A stretch of 64,000 bases of DNA from Ensifer adhaerens (GTDB lineage: Bacteria > Pseudomonadota > Alphaproteobacteria > Rhizobiales > Rhizobiaceae): NCBI RefSeq assembly GCF_001270265.1, contig NZ_LGAP01000025.1, forward strand, positions 1 through 64,000, read 5' to 3'. A model generated the notes under the pieces. That model made no database searches and was not told where the DNA came from. It was given only the letters and a program-made list of their open reading frames with translations. This document shows, piece by piece, positions 56,675 through 64,000 of this stretch. The translations under genes were made by a program, and so were the position numbers. Position 1 is the stretch's first letter. Each line of letters starts with the position of its first letter.

Positions 56675-57703
56675 TTACAGCTCGGCAGAAGAGGCCCAGA
56701 GATTGACGTCGGCTTCGCGAGCGTAGAGGTCGATCTCGGCCAATTCCTCGGCCGTAAACGTGTCGTTTTCAAGCGCCTTGACGCAATCGACGATCTGCTC
56801 GGAACGGCTGGCGCCGATCAGCGCCGAGGTGATGCGACCGCCGCGCAGCACCCAGGCGAGCGCCATCTGCGCCAGCGTCTGGCCGCGCTTTTCGGCAATG
56901 GCGTTCAGCTTGCGGATATTGTCGATGATCGCAGGACGGATGAAGTCCTTCTTGAGGAAGTGGTTCTGTGCGGCACGGCTGTCCTGCGGAATACCGCCGA
57001 GATACTTCGTCGTCAGCATGCCCTGGGCGAGCGGCGAGAAGACGATGGAGCCGATGCCGAGATCTTCAAGCGTGTGAACGAGGCCGTCGTCCTCGATCCA
57101 GCGGTTGAGCATGGAATAGCTCGGCTGATGGATCAGGCAGGGTGTACCAAGCTCCTTCAGGATCGCGGCCGCCTCGCGGGTGCGCTGCGAGTTGTAGGAG
57201 GAGATGCCGACATAGAGCGCCCGGCCGGACCGCACGATATGGTCGAGCGCGCCGCAGGTTTCCTCCAGCGGCGTATCCGGATCGAAGCGGTGCGAATAGA
57301 AGATATCGACATAGTCGAGGCCCATGCGCTTCAGGCTCTGGTCGCAGGACGCGATCAGATACTTGCGGCTGCCCCATTCGCCGTAAGGACCGGCCCACAT
57401 GTCGTAGCCTGCCTTGGACGAGATGATCAGCTCGTCACGAAGCCCGGCAAAGTCCGTGCGCATGATCTCGCCGAAGGCGGTCTCGGCCGAGCCCGGAGGC
57501 GGGCCGTAATTGTTGGCAAGATCGAAATGGGTAATGCCGAGGTCAAACGCCGTGCGGCACATGTCGACCTTGCGGTCGTGCGGCGTGTCGCCGCCGAAAT
57601 TGTGCCAGAGCCCGAGCGAGATCGCCGGCAGCTTCAGGCCGGACCGTCCGACGCGGTTGTACTTCATGGTGTCGTAGCGGTTTTCCGCCGGTAGCCAGGC
57701 CAT
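56675..57703 (-). CDS. Aldo/keto reductase, YghZ/MgrA-like
   Basis: A 342-residue NADPH-dependent reductase of the beta-subunit/YghZ group. Motifs are SLGLWHNFGGDTPHDRKVDM, THFDLANNYGPPPGSAETAF with the catalytic tyrosine, ISSKAGYDMWAGPYGEWGSR with the catalytic lysine, and YSHRFDPDTPLEET with the histidine. E. coli YghZ reduces L-glyceraldehyde 3-phosphate and methylglyoxal. GGAGGAA precedes the start. It is on the same strand as the TRAP operon, 290 bases upstream of it. Confidence 0.9.
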   Translation of the reverse strand: MAWLPAENRYDTMKYNRVGRSGLKLPAISLGLWHNFGGDTPHDRKVDMCRTAFDLGITHFDLANNYGPPPGSAETAFGEIMRTDFAGLRDELIISSKAGYDMWAGPYGEWGSRKYLIASCDQSLKRMGLDYVDIFYSHRFDPDTPLEETCGALDHIVRSGRALYVGISSYNSQRTREAAAILKELGTPCLIHQPSYSMLNRWIEDDGLVHTLEDLGIGSIVFSPLAQGMLTTKYLGGIPQDSRAAQNHFLKKDFIRPAIIDNIRKLNAIAEKRGQTLAQMALAWVLRGGRITSALIGASRSEQIVDCVKALENDTFTAEELAEIDLYAREADVNLWASSAEL

Positions 57704-57861
57704 CGCAATTCCTCCGCGATCGGGTGCGAATGGCGTTCAGCCGCCATCCAAAATACTTAAATGTTTCCGCAGCGTGCCTCGGAAACTCTACAGGGCAAGC
57801 TCTATCGCATCTGCAGAAGACCCGGAATCCTTATTCGAAGCGTTGCGCACAGTTTCTAGGT

Positions 57862-58929
57862 TCAAGGAAGAGACTTCGGCAGGAGGACGCAGTCATCGTG
57901 AACATCATAATCGGTCTTTGGCTTGCGCCCCGCCAGGCGAACCGGCCTTGACAGGAGCTTCACAGGCAACGGGAACGGTAAGGTGCGCCCTTCACCTTCT
58001 ATCCGCTGCTTTTCATCAAGCATCATGTCCATCAGCGACGCGTTGCCTTCCTCCGTACACAGCCGATCCGGCAACAGTTCGTGGCGGACAAAGCTCTCTT
58101 CTTCCGACCGTTTGCCGATCATGGCAAGCAGCCTGACTTCGCTCGAGTCTGCCGGGTCGACAATCCCCGAAGCACCAAGCCACCTCTGCCCGCCCGAGGC
58201 CATGTCCATCGCGACGTCCGGCTGCATGAGGTGAAGGACAAGGTGGGCAGTGGATGCATCACATTCTGGCTGGCTCACGACCCAGAGCAGGATGTCGTAG
58301 ATCTCCGGATAGTCCCAGTTCAGACCGACCAGTTTATGCCACATGTCGGGATCACGCGGCGCTTCGGTCTCGAGCCATTCGAGAACATGGGAGATCTGCA
58401 ATTTATCGAACCTGGACCAGTATTCATCTTCTACGCGCCGGTGCTCGGCTGCCAGCTTGGCTTCGCGCCTCGACCGCCGGTAGGCGGCTACACGATCGAT
58501 CAGCGCTCGAGCGTATGATTTGCGTGGTGCCGGCCCGCCGTAAATGTCGCGCAATTGTTGGAACGTCTTCTGCTCTTGCTTCGAAAGCCGGGCAAGCGTG
58601 CGCTTAAATTCCCGATCGTTCATGCTCGTTGTGGCGTGCAACAGTTCGACAAAGCGCATCTCGCGTTTGGTGAGGTCGGTAAATGCCGGCGGAGGCCCGC
58701 CGCCCCTTGCCTCGGAGAACGCTTCCAGCGCGCCAAGCATGGCGTCCTGCGGCAGAATGCCGTAGGCCCGTGCGCGCGAACCGGATAGAAAGCCCGCGCG
58801 AGCCTCGTCATAGATTTTGTGCAATTTGCCGAGTGCCCTGTTCAGCCTTCGCCGGTTTACATGCCGATAGAGAAGAAACAGGCAACTCAGGACGACAACG
58901 ACGATCCAAAACAGTGTCTCGACACGCAT
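57862..58929 (-). CDS. DUF4274 domain-containing, membrane-anchored protein
   Basis: A 355-residue protein with one N-terminal membrane helix (residues 5-22) and a long basic helical region to about residue 170. Then comes a DUF4274-like segment: MWHKLVGLNWDYPEIYDILL followed by PECDASTAHLVLHLMQPDV. The C-terminus is unassigned. I call the domain from the W-x-P-x-I-L...CD-x-x-TA pattern; the function is unknown. It lies alone between metabolic genes. Confidence 0.65.
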   Translation of the reverse strand: MRVETLFWIVVVVLSCLFLLYRHVNRRRLNRALGKLHKIYDEARAGFLSGSRARAYGILPQDAMLGALEAFSEARGGGPPPAFTDLTKREMRFVELLHATTSMNDREFKRTLARLSKQEQKTFQQLRDIYGGPAPRKSYARALIDRVAAYRRSRREAKLAAEHRRVEDEYWSRFDKLQISHVLEWLETEAPRDPDMWHKLVGLNWDYPEIYDILLWVVSQPECDASTAHLVLHLMQPDVAMDMASGGQRWLGASGIVDPADSSEVRLLAMIGKRSEEESFVRHELLPDRLCTEEGNASLMDMMLDEKQRIEGEGRTLPFPLPVKLLSRPVRLAGRKPKTDYDVHDDCVLLPKSLP

Positions 58930-59019
58930 ACTAACACCCCAGATTGCGATCTGCGTGTATAAGTACTCTGCGTTGCCGAGAAGTTAAGTGGTATCGGAAA
59001 TGTGTCGTCACGGTCTATC

Positions 59020-59054
59020 TCACTGGGGCGCTTCACCCTTGGAAACGCCCCAGT
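59020..59054 (-). terminator. Hairpin after the dehydrogenase gene
   Basis: CACTGGGGCG and CGCCCCAGTG form a 10-bp stem with a 15-base loop, 14 bases past the last gene of the sugar operon. There is no clear T-run. Confidence 0.5.
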
Positions 59055-59068
59055 GCGAGTTCGTAGGA

Positions 59069-60247
59069 CTACGAGGCGACGGCGCTTCGCTCGACCGACA
59101 CCTGTTCTTCCACCTCGCGCAGCAGCGCCCTCGCCTCCTCGATGCCGAGGGCGGCTGGCTGGGTGCAGGTGGTCGTGAGCTCGATGAACCGCCCTTCCTC
59201 GCCCGACTTCAGGATCGACACCATCACGTCGACGCCGTGCAGTGCGCGGTCGAGCGAGCAGCGGGCATCGCGGCCTTCGAGAATGGCGATCGCCATGTCG
59301 GCAAGACCGGCCGTGCGGTAGTTCGCCATCGGGCCTTGCGGGTGCTCCTGGTTTTCGACCGCAAAGGGATGATCCCACATTTCGAGCGGCTGGATATCCT
59401 TGTCGCGGCCGCTTGCTTCCACCTTGCCGCCGAAGAAGTTGGGATCGGGCACGAAGATCGAGCCTTCGGTGCCGTAGAGCTCCATATTGGCGTGGCGATG
59501 CGACCAGACATCCCAGCTCGCCGACAGCGTGATCGTCGCGCCGTTGTGGAACTCCAGCAGCGCATGGATGTTGGTCGGCGTCTTCACCGGAATGACTTCG
59601 CCGTTGCGCGGCTCGCTGGTGATGGTGCGCGTCGGGTTGGCCATCGACGACAGCGCCGCCACGCGCTTCACCGGGCCGATGAGGTTGATCAGGTTGGCAA
59701 TGTAGTAAGGCCCGAGGTCGAGGATCGGACCGCCACCCGGCAGGAAGAAGAAGTCCGGGTTCGGATGCCACATCTCCATGCCCGGGCTGAGCACATGGCA
59801 GGTGCCCGACGTGACGCGGCCGATCTTGCCGGCGTCGATAGTGCTGCGGGCAAGCTGGTGGGCGCCGCCAAGGAAAGTATCGGGCGCGCAACCGACCGTC
59901 AGGCCCTTGGCCTTGGCGAGGGCGCGAAGCTCCTCGCCCTGCTCCAGAGACAGCACCAGCGGCTTTTCCGAGTAGACGTGCTTGCCGGCCTCGAGAATGC
60001 TTCTGGAAACCGGGAAATGCGCATCAGGGATCGTCAGGTTGACGACGATATCGACATCCGGATTGGTGAGAAGCGCCTCGATGCTCTGCGCTTTAACGCC
60101 ATATTCCGCTGCGCGCGCTTCCGCCGCCGCCGGATTGATATCCGCGCAGGCGATGACTTTGATGCCCCTGAAGAGCGGAGCAAGCTTGAAATAGGTGGTG
60201 GAGATGTTGCCGCATCCGATGATGCCGACGCCAAGTTCCTTGGTCAT
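59069..60247 (-). CDS. Gfo/Idh/MocA family oxidoreductase
   Basis: A 392-residue NAD(P)-dependent sugar dehydrogenase. The Rossmann motif is GIIGCGNIST at residue 8 and the catalytic lysine is in GKHVYSEKPL near 95. The C-terminal sheet contains GGGPILDLGPYYIANLINLI with the family Asp. It likely oxidises a sugar or sugar acid. It is the last gene of an operon with the epimerase, isomerase and beta-mannosidase genes; the gap to the epimerase is 15 bases. Confidence 0.9.
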   Translation of the reverse strand: MTKELGVGIIGCGNISTTYFKLAPLFRGIKVIACADINPAAAEARAAEYGVKAQSIEALLTNPDVDIVVNLTIPDAHFPVSRSILEAGKHVYSEKPLVLSLEQGEELRALAKAKGLTVGCAPDTFLGGAHQLARSTIDAGKIGRVTSGTCHVLSPGMEMWHPNPDFFFLPGGGPILDLGPYYIANLINLIGPVKRVAALSSMANPTRTITSEPRNGEVIPVKTPTNIHALLEFHNGATITLSASWDVWSHRHANMELYGTEGSIFVPDPNFFGGKVEASGRDKDIQPLEMWDHPFAVENQEHPQGPMANYRTAGLADMAIAILEGRDARCSLDRALHGVDVMVSILKSGEEGRFIELTTTCTQPAALGIEEARALLREVEEQVSVERSAVAS

Positions 60248-60262
60248 GGATGAACCTGTTTC

Positions 60263-61024
60263 TCAATAGGATTGGATGGAGGCGAGCGAGCGCTTGGCAA
60301 AACGCTGGAAGTCGCTCGGGTTGTCGTGTTCGGCGATGAAGTAACGCGCCTTGGTGCCCGAGAGCGCCTGGAACAGGCCCTTCCAGTTGACCGTGCCTTC
60401 GCCGACATCGGCCCAGCCGTCCTCGTCCTTTTTCTCGCCCGTCGGCGCGATATCCTTCACATGCACGGCGGTGATCCGGTCGGCATATTTTTTGATCCAG
60501 GCGATCGGATCGGCGCCACCGCGGATGATCCAGGCGATGTCGGCTTCCCAGGACAGATCCGGTCCGCCCTCGAAAATCAGGTCCTGCGGAATGCTGCCAT
60601 CCGACAGGGCCAGGAATTCGAAGTCGTGGTTGTGCCAGCCGAAGATCAGGCCGGCATCCCGGTAGGGCTTGCCGGCCGCCTGCAGCCGCTCGCCGAAGGC
60701 GCGCCAGCCGGCAGCGTCCGTCGGGCGATGTTCCGGCAGCAGGTAGGGGCAATAGATCGCCCGGATGCCGAGCGCCTTGGCGATTTCCAGCACTCGCGCC
60801 GGATCGCTCTCGAGCATATCCAGGCCGAAATGCGCTGTCGGCATGGCCAGGCCATTCTCGTCGAGGCCGTTTTTGAAGCTGGCGATCTCCGCATCGCTGA
60901 GCGCCGCATAGAGCGCGCCATAGCCTTCGACCTGGCTATAACCGGCCTCGCCGAGCGCCTTCAACACATCGGCGAAGGGCGGAAAATTGCGGGCGCTATA
61001 GAGCTGGAAACTGACGTCTTTCAT
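60263..61024 (-). CDS. Sugar phosphate isomerase/epimerase (xylose isomerase-like TIM barrel)
   Basis: A 253-residue protein of the AP endonuclease-2/IolE-like family. It starts VSFQLYSARNFPPFADVLKA and has the conserved HFGLDML, FGWHNHDFEF and AVHVKDIAP blocks with metal-binding His and Asp residues. It probably interconverts keto and aldo sugars or acts with the adjacent dehydrogenase. AAGGAGG sits 8 bases before the chosen ATG; another ATG is 24 bases upstream. Confidence 0.9.
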   Translation of the reverse strand: MKDVSFQLYSARNFPPFADVLKALGEAGYSQVEGYGALYAALSDAEIASFKNGLDENGLAMPTAHFGLDMLESDPARVLEIAKALGIRAIYCPYLLPEHRPTDAAGWRAFGERLQAAGKPYRDAGLIFGWHNHDFEFLALSDGSIPQDLIFEGGPDLSWEADIAWIIRGGADPIAWIKKYADRITAVHVKDIAPTGEKKDEDGWADVGEGTVNWKGLFQALSGTKARYFIAEHDNPSDFQRFAKRSLASIQSY

Positions 61025-61099
61025 CGAAAATCCTCCTTGGGAAATCATCGTGATCGGTCTGATCTGTAAGAGCGGGACAGGACCCGCGCAGGCTTGTCG

Positions 61100-61795
61100 T
61101 CATCCGGCCCTGAGCCAGGCGTCGTAGTCCGACACCAGCAGATGGACGGGTGGAGCGTCTTCCTCGATCGCCGAGAAGCGACCGACGGGTTCGCGGAAAT
61201 AATTGTCGGTGAGGTCGTCGTTGACGGTCGAAACCTCGCCCATCAACACGTCGCCGTCTTCCGCCCAGAAGGCGTGCCAGTTGCCGGGCAGCAAAGTTAC
61301 GCTTTCGCCGGGCAAGAGTTTTAGGAGATCGCCGGCCTTCAGCCTTCTCAGCCGCGCATCAGTTGCCACCTCGACGTCGCTCTCCTCGTCGACGGTGCCG
61401 TCGGAGCGCGAATTGTACATCTGCAGCACCAGCGTTCCGCCGCCGCGGTTGATGATGTCCTCGGTCTTGATGGCATGGCGATGCAGCGGATTGACCTGGC
61501 CGCTGCGGGTGATCATCAGCTTCTCGGCATAGACCATGCCTTGGCCCGTCTTCAGATTGGAAGCATCGCCGTTGCGCAGCGTGAAGAGCACGAGGCCGAA
61601 TTCGTCGAAGCGGCCCTTGCCGTAATCGGTGATGTCCCAGCCGAGACGGGCACCGAAGATCGTCGGGCAATCCGAAGCGACGCGCGCTTTCATTTCCTCA
61701 GGCGACCAATAGGCAAAGGGCGGAAGCACGAAGCCGAAGCTGCGCATGAAGGCATCGCTGCGGGCGATGATGTCGTTGACGTGGCTGCGTTTCAT
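61100..61795 (-). CDS. D-lyxose/D-mannose-type sugar isomerase (cupin fold)
   Basis: A 231-residue cupin isomerase. Metal ligands are visible in NPLHRHAIKTEDIINRGGG (His, His, Glu) and in LLPGNWHAFWAEDGDVLMGE (the last His). The starting HVNDIIARSDAFMRSFGFVL matches D-lyxose isomerases, which also convert D-mannose to D-fructose. In this operon mannose released by the GH2 enzyme is a natural substrate. It begins 6 bases after the GH2 stop. Confidence 0.85.
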   Translation of the reverse strand: MKRSHVNDIIARSDAFMRSFGFVLPPFAYWSPEEMKARVASDCPTIFGARLGWDITDYGKGRFDEFGLVLFTLRNGDASNLKTGQGMVYAEKLMITRSGQVNPLHRHAIKTEDIINRGGGTLVLQMYNSRSDGTVDEESDVEVATDARLRRLKAGDLLKLLPGESVTLLPGNWHAFWAEDGDVLMGEVSTVNDDLTDNYFREPVGRFSAIEEDAPPVHLLVSDYDAWLRAG

Positions 61796-61801
61796 GACGG
61801 G

Positions 61802-64000
61802 TCACCCCTTTCCCTGGCAGGATTCGAGATCGAAGGCGGCAAAGCGCGGCAGCGTGCCTTCAGCAAGCGGTGTCTTCGGTGTGAAACGGACGACCTTCGT
61901 TTCTCCGGCGGTGAGATCGAAGGCATTGTCGGAGTGACGCCCGGGGACATCGGCCTCGATCATCACGTGCAAAGCAAGGCCGCTCGCCGTCACCGAAACG
62001 TCAAAGGCGCCCTCGTCCGCCGGTGCGACAGTGAGCGAAAGCCCCGAGGGCTGAAGGTCGAGCGCCTTGTAGGTGCCCGGCACATGATGGCCCTCACCGC
62101 GCATGCCGTTCGACGCGTCGAAGGACCAGAACAACAGCGCATTGTCGGGAATGTCGCGCGCCGCGATGCTCACCAGGGTTGCCGCCCGGTCCGGCGAGCA
62201 GGTGCCGGCTGCGGCCATCAGCGGCGTGCGTGTGCCGTCGAGCGTAACGACGAAGGCCTGCAGTTCCACCGTCACCGGCCCGGCCGTGTCGTTGACCATC
62301 GAAAAGGTGATTTCCTTGCCGTCAGTGGACGGGATGGCGGCAACACAGACGGGCTGGAAGAAGCGCCGCACCATGTAATGCATCGCCTTCCAGCTGCCGC
62401 CGTAATCGAGACTCGACCAGGAGGCGACCGGCCAGGTGTCGTTGAGCTGCCAGTAGAGCGTGCCCATGCAATGGGGTTTGAGCGAGCGCCAGTAATCGAC
62501 AGCGGTGCGGATGGCTAGGCCCTGCTGGATCTGGCTGAGATAGACGAAACCAGGGAAATCCTTGGGAAAGCGGAAATAGCGGAACATCGTGCCAGCGATG
62601 CGCTCGTTGCCGCCAACATTCTTCTGGTGGCTCTCGATGACGGGTGCGGCAATATTCAGGTCTTTTTCCGCCGCGAACTGGCGAATGACAGGCATCGAGG
62701 TGTAGGACTGGAACCCGAACTCCGAGCAGAAGCGTGGGCGCACGGAGCGGTAATTGTCGAAGGATTTGTTCTCGTGCCACACCGACCAGTAGTGCATGTC
62801 GCCGGAACCGTCCGAATGCCAGGCATCGCCGAAATCGAGATAGCCGGATGCCGGACTCGACGGCCACCACAGCGCCTCCGGCAGCGCCCCCTTCAGCGCC
62901 ACTTCCACCGTGCGGTTCAGCCGGTCATAGGAGACGAGATAACGGTCGCGGTCCTTGCGCGGTTCGTCGAACCAGGTGAGCGCGCCGACCAGTTCGTTGT
63001 CGCCGCACCAGAGAGCGATCGACGGGTGGGAGGACAGGCGCTTGACCTGATAGTCGACCTCGGCGGCGACATTGTCGAGGAAATCGGGCGTCGAGGGATA
63101 GAGGTTGCAGGCGAACATGAAGTCCTGCCAGACCATCAGGCCCAGCCGGTCGCAGAGGTCGTAGAACCAGTCCGGCTCGTAGAAACCACCGCCCCAGACG
63201 CGGATCATGTTCATGTTGGCATCGACCGCCGAGGTGAGCAGGTCCTCGACGCCCTCTTGCGTCACGCGCGACATCAGCGCATCGGCCGGGATCAAGTTGG
63301 CGCCCCGGCAAAAGATCTCGCGGCCGTTGACGCGGAAGGCAAAGCGGCTGCCCGCCTCGTCCTTGTCGGTCAGAAGCTCAATCGTGCGGAAACCGATCTG
63401 GCGCGTCACCTGCTCCTGCGGCACTTCGACCGTTAGCACCGAAAGGTTCTGCTCGCCGCTGCCGGCCGGCCACCAGCGCTTCGGCTCGCTGACGGTAAAG
63501 ACGTGGGTGACGCGGGTCTCACCGGCACCGACGGCGCAATCGAGCCGCTCCCTCTGGCCGTCGAGCGAGAAATGAACCGGCACGATGCCTGGACCATCGG
63601 CAAACAGCGTCACGGTCACCTGCAGGTCGACCGAACCATCGTCGAGCCAGACCTGCCGCGTCGTCACATGCTCGATGCGGGCGATCTCCAGCCGGCGGAG
63701 CGCCAGCGTGCCGTAGACGCCGAGCGGCGCAATCGCGATGTTCCAGTCCCAGCCGAAATGGCATTGCGGCTTGCGCAGCATGTTGCCGTTGGCGATCGGC
63801 GAATTGCCGGGATGGTAGGGCACGTAGAACGGTTGCGCCGCCTGCCGGCGCGCACCCTCTGATATCGAGGACGGCAGCACCATGCGGATGCGGTTTTCAC
63901 CGGCGACAAGCGCGCGCGAAACATCGGGGCGGTGGCGGCGGAAGCAATTGTCGGCCTCGAGCACGAGGCGGTCGTTGACGAAGACCGAGGCGACAGTGTC
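61802..64000 (-). CDS. GH2 beta-mannosidase, 5' end beyond the window
   Basis: The frame is open to the right edge, where it reads DTVASVFVNDRLVLEADNCF, so the N-terminus (about 80 residues) lies outside. The 732 residues present include the GH2 jelly roll, the (beta/alpha)8 barrel and C-terminal domains. NMIRVWGGGFYEPDWFYDLC, the acid/base glutamate in WCGDNELVG and the nucleophile in FCSEFGFQSY are diagnostic of beta-mannosidases, which trim mannose from mannosides. It lacks a visible signal peptide, but that part is missing. It heads, or is near the head of, the sugar operon. Confidence 0.9.
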   Translation of the reverse strand, partial: DTVASVFVNDRLVLEADNCFRRHRPDVSRALVAGENRIRMVLPSSISEGARRQAAQPFYVPYHPGNSPIANGNMLRKPQCHFGWDWNIAIAPLGVYGTLALRRLEIARIEHVTTRQVWLDDGSVDLQVTVTLFADGPGIVPVHFSLDGQRERLDCAVGAGETRVTHVFTVSEPKRWWPAGSGEQNLSVLTVEVPQEQVTRQIGFRTIELLTDKDEAGSRFAFRVNGREIFCRGANLIPADALMSRVTQEGVEDLLTSAVDANMNMIRVWGGGFYEPDWFYDLCDRLGLMVWQDFMFACNLYPSTPDFLDNVAAEVDYQVKRLSSHPSIALWCGDNELVGALTWFDEPRKDRDRYLVSYDRLNRTVEVALKGALPEALWWPSSPASGYLDFGDAWHSDGSGDMHYWSVWHENKSFDNYRSVRPRFCSEFGFQSYTSMPVIRQFAAEKDLNIAAPVIESHQKNVGGNERIAGTMFRYFRFPKDFPGFVYLSQIQQGLAIRTAVDYWRSLKPHCMGTLYWQLNDTWPVASWSSLDYGGSWKAMHYMVRRFFQPVCVAAIPSTDGKEITFSMVNDTAGPVTVELQAFVVTLDGTRTPLMAAAGTCSPDRAATLVSIAARDIPDNALLFWSFDASNGMRGEGHHVPGTYKALDLQPSGLSLTVAPADEGAFDVSVTASGLALHVMIEADVPGRHSDNAFDLTAGETKVVRFTPKTPLAEGTLPRFAAFDLESCQGKG

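Overview
The window looks like chromosomal DNA of a rhizobial alphaproteobacterium, most likely Ensifer/Sinorhizobium. The GC-rich codon use, the cobalamin genes (the CobT-type protein has the 338-residue length and wording I recall for CobU of 'Pseudomonas denitrificans', now Ensifer), rhizobial intergenic palindromes, class III cyclases, a Zur/Znu locus, DUF982 and DUF1289 proteins all agree. This is inferred from protein resemblance; no database was searched.

Layout. 1-4.6 kb: a lone Rieske protein gene, dgkA, divergent cobT and cobS, a DUF1289 protein and an aspartic protease. 4.8-8.6 kb: a two-gene ABC-2 exporter, then a bigR-type sulfur-sensing repressor translationally coupled to two YeeE/YedE half-transporters, followed by a TauE remnant and a small-RNA-like terminator. 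8.6-18.6 kb: extensin-like and Kazal-like envelope proteins, a chemoreceptor, a thioesterase, ssuACB, RDD and DUF486 membrane proteins. 18.8-22.2 kb: a decayed stretch with three frameshifted genes (TetR and two GNATs) around an intact TIGR02594 protein, then an Asp/Glu racemase. 22.2-27.8 kb: a repeat-rich spacer, two tandem class III nucleotide cyclases and a convergent FecR protein.

28.2-35.1 kb: a long uvrB carrying an in-frame palindromic repeat, then an AT-rich two-gene island (Swt1-type HEPN protein plus a STAND/AAA ATPase with C-terminal TPR-like repeats), then a DUF4239 membrane protein. The island is the best candidate for an undescribed system, probably phage defence. 35.5-42.4 kb: LssY_C and J-domain proteins, a cold-shock gene, dusA and several small secreted or hypothetical proteins. 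42.5-49.3 kb: a FAH-family hydrolase, a gamma carbonic anhydrase, and a zinc regulon (zur-znuB-znuC divergent from znuA, with Zur-box-like palindromes, and a COG0523 zinc chaperone GTPase behind a similar site).

49.8-64 kb: an RcnB-like protein and a sugar catabolism region: GH43, a cupin, a complete TRAP transporter (dctPQM) with a fragment of another dctP nearby, an aldo/keto reductase, a DUF4274 protein, and an operon encoding a GH2 beta-mannosidase (cut by the window edge), a D-lyxose/mannose-type isomerase, a sugar epimerase and a Gfo/Idh/MocA dehydrogenase. These last four probably degrade mannosides or related sugars.

Four RIME-like elements, several composite palindromes, a GGATCC-centred palindrome family and a 28-bp tandem array fill the spacers.
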